Positions 24,487 to 28,092 of a stretch of DNA of 28,092 nucleotides are shown piece after piece. Source of the DNA: Roseburia sp. (GTDB taxonomy: Bacteria; Bacillota; Clostridia; Lachnospirales; Lachnospiraceae); NCBI GenBank assembly GCA_003483745.1, contig DMYD01000010.1, positions 144,592 to 172,683 of the forward strand, in the 5' to 3' direction. Under the pieces are notes generated by a model that worked only from the letters and a program-made list of their open reading frames with translations, did no database searches and was not told where the DNA came from. Each line of letters opens with the position of its first letter. Within the stretch, counting starts at the first letter, position 1. Position numbers and translations under genes: made by a program.

Positions 24487-25512
24487 TCAACTAACCAATC
24501 CAAAATTATAATCAGCAATATAAAAAACACATGTATTTAATACCCAAATAAATCCTTGTTGTTCATCTTTGCTAATCCTATTCTGTTCATTTAATATTTC
24601 TATCAAATCAAGTCTTTGAAAATTTTCTTTATATAATGCATCTTCTATTTGATATTGATCATATTGGATCTTGTTTGCCTTACAAATATTATGCCGAATA
24701 ATCTGCTTTAAAATATCACGCATAAATGCCCAATATGTCTGATTGCTAAATATATATCCCTGTTTTTTTACCCAGTTTATCAACTGATATTTTGCTGTCT
24801 GTAAATTTTGTTCATCTACAATCCCCTGCAATGCATTCTGAACTGCAACATCCACCTCACATTCACTCGAAATATTTAAAATTTTCTCACAACATTCCTG
24901 CCTCTCATTTTCACCTGAGACCCCAAAATGATATTCCAGTAAATCATCTACTCTATGTGGAAAATCAACTCCTGTACCAATGATACTCTCACTTTCGACC
25001 AGTGTTTTATATACTTTTCCCGGTTGCATACTCACAGGTATCTTTCGATTTTCATAATCATAATCAGGCAATTTACATAAATGCTGATATGATTCTATCA
25101 TAGGATAGTTAATATATAATTTCCCCATATCTGTCGAATCAATAAAACTACTTTGCATTTCCATAATCTTTTTTTCTGAAAAGTTTAAATCATGCCTTTC
25201 ATAATCAAACACTAAAATAATATTTGTAAAATCTTCCTTATACCTTAAACGATCCGGGAATTGTTTTTTACTGATCACAAACGGCAAATCTATATCATCA
25301 TTCTCCTCCACCCAATGCTCACCATACTCTTTTACAATGTCATCATACAATAAGTAGATATTCGTACCATATATCCAGACATCATCTATATCAATAGCCA
25401 TTTCAGGGAAACACTTAAAAATCAGCCAAAACAACTTATTTTTCTCATGTTTTCCTTCCACAATCAATAAATTTTGTCTTCGCCTGCGTACTTTTCCCTG
25501 GTATTTATTCAT
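24487..25512 (-). CDS. TOPRIM-like nuclease partner of the AAA ATPase (RloB / AbiLii / AriB type)
   Basis: A 341-residue protein. A basic stretch KVRRRR (7-12) precedes NLLIVEGKHEK, whose Glu19 fits the TOPRIM glutamate. ILVFDYERHD supplies Asp103 and Asp108 for the DxD-type metal site, and INYPMIESY follows. The rest is helical and not recognised. Small TOPRIM proteins encoded next to an AAA ATPase occur in RloA/RloB, AbiLi/AbiLii and PARIS (AriA/AriB), all related to the single-chain OLD/GajA nucleases. Here it is probably the cleaving subunit, but which of these families it belongs to cannot be settled by eye. ATG 25512 follows GGGGAG by about ten bases and overlaps the ATPase stop by eight bases; a GTG at 25530 is less likely. 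Confidence 0.72.
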   Translation of the reverse strand: MNKYQGKVRRRRQNLLIVEGKHEKNKLFWLIFKCFPEMAIDIDDVWIYGTNIYLLYDDIVKEYGEHWVEENDDIDLPFVISKKQFPDRLRYKEDFTNIILVFDYERHDLNFSEKKIMEMQSSFIDSTDMGKLYINYPMIESYQHLCKLPDYDYENRKIPVSMQPGKVYKTLVESESIIGTGVDFPHRVDDLLEYHFGVSGENERQECCEKILNISSECEVDVAVQNALQGIVDEQNLQTAKYQLINWVKKQGYIFSNQTYWAFMRDILKQIIRHNICKANKIQYDQYQIEDALYKENFQRLDLIEILNEQNRISKDEQQGFIWVLNTCVFYIADYNFGLVS

Positions 25513-26659
25513 ATCTATCAAACTCCCCACTGATATACATTTTTTCGAGATTATGTCCTTCTCTCAATTCTCTTTCTGTGGCATTGCAAAGTGAAGTCAA
25601 TGTACCTGTTCTGGATAATATAAACAAGCAATCCGGTCTCATAAGTCTGTTTGTCATTAAATTCGTATTATGAGAAGTCATAATAATCTGACATTTAGGA
25701 TATTTTTTCTTAAGAAAATTCATCACATTTTCGGACATTTCATAATGATAAAATGCATCAAACTCATCCAGATATATAAAAGATGGAGTCCATGCTTTTG
25801 GAATCAATCTACGATACATATCAACTAATGCCAGGGTTCCACTTGAAGCAGTTTCATAAAAAGGTACTAATTTTTCATGAGAAAAATACAATTCTCTTTG
25901 TCCATCCGGCAGTTTTTTTAATACCAGCTTACATATAATCCCCATACCATTCAGAAAATCTTCTAAATCTTTTAATCTGTCTGGTTCTTCTAAAGCTTCA
26001 TAGAAACTATCCTTCACTCTCATAGGAGAATATGCCATAACATTACTTGCTGAAATATCTGTCATTCGTCTGACATAACTTCCCAACTTTAATAAAATAG
26101 AATCATTTTCCAACGCTACATTGCTAATCAACCATCTAAGAAACGGCAATACAGGTTCCGGGATTTCATTTTCCATGCCTTCCAAATCCATAGACTGTAT
26201 ATATCGATCTATATTAGCGCTCTCAGCATTTATATAATTCAGGTTTTCAAAATTATATTTTTTTTGTTCAAAGTCACATTCAAAAATGAGCTGATTATCA
26301 ATTATCAATTTTTCTTCTTTTAAATCCTGATCCGAAAATTTAGCATACTGGTATACTAATGTCTGTTCTCCAAATTTAAATTCATAAGTAAATCTCGCAG
26401 AATCTTCTGTTGAATCAGCATTTAAAATTTCCCGTTTTCCCAGATAGTATCCTATGCCAAGCATTGTTTTTTTTATATCCGTCAATGCTCTGCCCAAATT
26501 TGTTTTACCCGTTGCATTTCGTCCATAGATCAGCATTTTACTGATAATTCCATCTGTAATGCAATCCTGACTAAATTGATACCCTGAAATGCCCTGAAAA
26601 TCTATTACTATTTCTTCTTTAAAGTTCTTATAATTTTTTAATATGAATTTCTTTAACAT
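25505..26659 (-). CDS. AAA ATPase of the OLD/RloA/AbiLi/AriA type
   Basis: A 384-residue ABC-like AAA (AAA_15-type) ATPase: MLKKFILKNYKNFKEE opens the head, Walker A GRNATGKT (46-53), Walker B FIYLDEFDAF (Asp298-Glu299), and the downstream TSHNTNLM with His330 as in OLD/RecF-type ATPases. It lacks a long coiled coil and zinc hook, unlike the SMC-like protein to its left. Its stop overlaps the TOPRIM gene, so the two are surely made together and likely form a complex in which ATP hydrolysis licenses the nuclease. Start ATG 26659 has a modest AAGGCGG site. A candidate promoter lies just upstream. Confidence 0.85.
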   Translation of the reverse strand: MLKKFILKNYKNFKEEIVIDFQGISGYQFSQDCITDGIISKMLIYGRNATGKTNLGRALTDIKKTMLGIGYYLGKREILNADSTEDSARFTYEFKFGEQTLVYQYAKFSDQDLKEEKLIIDNQLIFECDFEQKKYNFENLNYINAESANIDRYIQSMDLEGMENEIPEPVLPFLRWLISNVALENDSILLKLGSYVRRMTDISASNVMAYSPMRVKDSFYEALEEPDRLKDLEDFLNGMGIICKLVLKKLPDGQRELYFSHEKLVPFYETASSGTLALVDMYRRLIPKAWTPSFIYLDEFDAFYHYEMSENVMNFLKKKYPKCQIIMTSHNTNLMTNRLMRPDCLFILSRTGTLTSLCNATERELREGHNLEKMYISGEFDRYE

Positions 26660-26703
26660 AAAATCTGCCGCCTTTGCTAATAGGTTTCAAATTGTTTATA
26701 ACT

Positions 26704-26733
26704 AGTATATACCATTTTTTCAACCATCCGCAA
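26704..26733 (-). promoter_or_regulatory. Candidate promoter of the AAA/TOPRIM pair
   Basis: On the minus strand, TTGCGG (26728-26733), 18 bases, then TATACT (26704-26709). A short CCGTAA/TTACGG hairpin (26741-26757), without T-run, separates it from the AbiH gene. Confidence 0.5.
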
Positions 26734-26768
26734 GATTGTTCCGTAAAAAAATTACGGCATTTAATTTT

Positions 26769-28046
26769 TTAACATTCTCTCTGCTGTTTAAATTCTATTG
26801 TCTTACTTTTTCCACCTGTTCTTCGTATCAGCTCATCCTGTCCAATAATCTTAACAAGATTCGCTATCTGCTGTCCCATCACATCCCGATTGAGATAAAA
26901 TATTGTGGTATATACATTCTCATTCAGGATAAGTTCTCTTAAAATATCTTTATCTGTTATATCAATGGAATGTCCAAAAATATATACGTTATGCATTTTA
27001 CATTTCTGATCTCGAACTGCTGATGCCTGTAAACGATGCATCATACGTTGTACATCATTCCCCATATATTCATTTGCCCGATTGATTATTCTCTCCTTTT
27101 CCTGTAAAAAATCATCATATTCTTCCCGAATTGTCTCCACCCAATCCTTATATTTACATCCAGTCTCTTTATAAATTCTCTGATAAAATTTCTTAAAAGC
27201 AATAAACTCCGTTTCCCGGTCTTTTCTTTCATCCGTAAGATACTCATCAATCCCAAGAACCATATTATTGTTTTCCACGGTATTAAAGAGTTTTGCCTTG
27301 CCATGGATATAATCAATGCTATTTTGTATCTGCTGTTTATCCAGATAAAGCCGTTCATATGTATTGGTATAATTAAAAGACAACACTTTACAATATTTTA
27401 TCTGCTCCTCCCCGTCTGCCCCTTTAACATTTTCTTTTACAATTTCCTGTATATCCGGTAAAACACAATTACATTCCTCTTTTTCCACATAATCCGTCAG
27501 ATAAATTTCTAATGCCCGAATCAATTTATTCAGATCATTGTATAACCGGTCTCTGATTTCTTTATAGGTAATGCTTTCACCTTTACCATGTGTCAATGCA
27601 CTTGCAGTTCTCATAGCTGCCGTATATTTAGAATACTTTTTGTGCAAAAAAGGATTGGATAAATTCTGCATTTTCTCCGACAATTCACTTTTTTCCCCAT
27701 CCTTAAAAAACATATCCTGATCAAGAGACTGAATTACTTTGCTTATCTCGTTTTCAAAGTCAATCCAATTTTCCTTCTGGTACATCGGATTCTGAAGAAA
27801 ATATTCTATCCATATATTATCTTTTACGAGCTGTTCTAACTCTTTGCAAAGCTGCTGTTCGTTAAAAATAAGATGATCGATATATTTATACACAGTCTTT
27901 TCAGTATTCTTTAATTCTCCCTGCTGCAATATCTGCGGTGTATTGATAATATTTAAGAAACGCTCAACAAATCCAAGAAAATCATTATATCTTGTAGGCA
28001 GCTTATGAGCCAGATCAAATCCATTTCCAATCACAAGTATATTCAT
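26769..28046 (-). CDS. AbiH-family abortive infection protein
   Basis: A 425-residue protein whose N-terminus NILVIGNGFDLAHKLPTRYNDF is the hallmark of the AbiH family (named from a lactococcal abortive-infection protein). Later conserved pieces are VLSFNYTNTYERLY, YIHGKA, VLGIDEYL and NVYIFGHSIDITDKDI. The GNGFD start resembles a nucleotide-binding Rossmann-like loop, but the biochemical activity is not something the sequence shows. ATG 28046 follows GGAG by nine bases; the longer frame to 28061 begins with a TTG that overlaps this site. It is the first island gene seen, 109 bases upstream of the AAA/TOPRIM pair, and may act alone. Its promoter probably lies beyond or at the right edge, since only 46 bases remain. 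Confidence 0.88.
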   Translation of the reverse strand: MNILVIGNGFDLAHKLPTRYNDFLGFVERFLNIINTPQILQQGELKNTEKTVYKYIDHLIFNEQQLCKELEQLVKDNIWIEYFLQNPMYQKENWIDFENEISKVIQSLDQDMFFKDGEKSELSEKMQNLSNPFLHKKYSKYTAAMRTASALTHGKGESITYKEIRDRLYNDLNKLIRALEIYLTDYVEKEECNCVLPDIQEIVKENVKGADGEEQIKYCKVLSFNYTNTYERLYLDKQQIQNSIDYIHGKAKLFNTVENNNMVLGIDEYLTDERKDRETEFIAFKKFYQRIYKETGCKYKDWVETIREEYDDFLQEKERIINRANEYMGNDVQRMMHRLQASAVRDQKCKMHNVYIFGHSIDITDKDILRELILNENVYTTIFYLNRDVMGQQIANLVKIIGQDELIRRTGGKSKTIEFKQQREC

Positions 28047-28092
28047 CGAATTATTCTCCAAAATATGTTAAAAGTTCAAGCTAAACTTTTTT

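Noticed and set aside
27086..27358. 90-codon minus-strand ORF within the AbiH gene
   Set aside because: Alternative frame of AbiH without a start signal.

Overview
The window looks like a chromosomal segment of a Gram-positive gut Clostridia, most likely a Lachnospiraceae (Roseburia / Agathobacter / Blautia type). The reasons are strong GGAGG ribosome binding sites, a tig-clpP-clpX-lon-ysxC cluster, a clostridial cellobiose phosphorylase, and a PEP-domain-extended pyruvate kinase. This assignment is inference; there is no rRNA in the window.

Layout. (1) 1-4.5 kb, carbohydrate locus: a sugar ABC lipoprotein cut by the left edge, a LacI-family regulator, and a divergent GH94 cellobiose phosphorylase. 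The 437-base gap between regulator and phosphorylase carries four CG-N4-CG palindromes, and a fifth perfect copy lies inside the phosphorylase gene. (2) 4.6-8.2 kb, minus strand: pyruvate kinase, a carbamate kinase with an unusual N-terminal motif, and the ribosome-assembly GTPase YsxC/EngB. (3) 8.3-13.9 kb, minus strand: the protein quality-control block lon, clpX, clpP, tig. (4) 14.1-15.6 kb: two nucleotide-pool sanitation genes, a NUDIX-Ham1/RdgB fusion and a single-domain NUDIX hydrolase. (5) 15.7-19.6 kb: a heterodimeric BmrCD-type ABC multidrug exporter. It is preceded by a strong promoter, a 27-codon leader ORF and an intrinsic terminator that can be opened by pairing with the leader ORF, i.e. 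a ribosome-mediated attenuator like that of bmrB. (6) 19.7-28.1 kb, minus strand: an A+T-rich defence island. From the upstream end it holds an AbiH-family protein, an AAA ATPase + TOPRIM-like nuclease pair (OLD / RloAB / AbiL / PARIS type) ended by a clean terminator, then a promoter and a tightly packed three-gene operon. That operon encodes a PD-(D/E)XK-like nuclease with a Cys-rich tail, a small middle protein, and a Rad50/SMC-like ATPase with a zinc hook. It fits the ABC-three-component (ABC-3C) class.

Working together: the LacI protein probably controls itself and cellobiose phosphorolysis, which feeds glucose-1-phosphate to glycolysis. ClpX and ClpP form one protease and Lon another, with trigger factor handling nascent chains. 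In the island, ATPases are paired with nucleases in two separately transcribed modules, the expected design of ATP-gated anti-phage systems. The most distinctive items are the attenuator, the ABC-3C operon with its zinc-knuckle-tailed nuclease, the split AAA/TOPRIM pair, the operator array and the NUDIX-Ham1 fusion.
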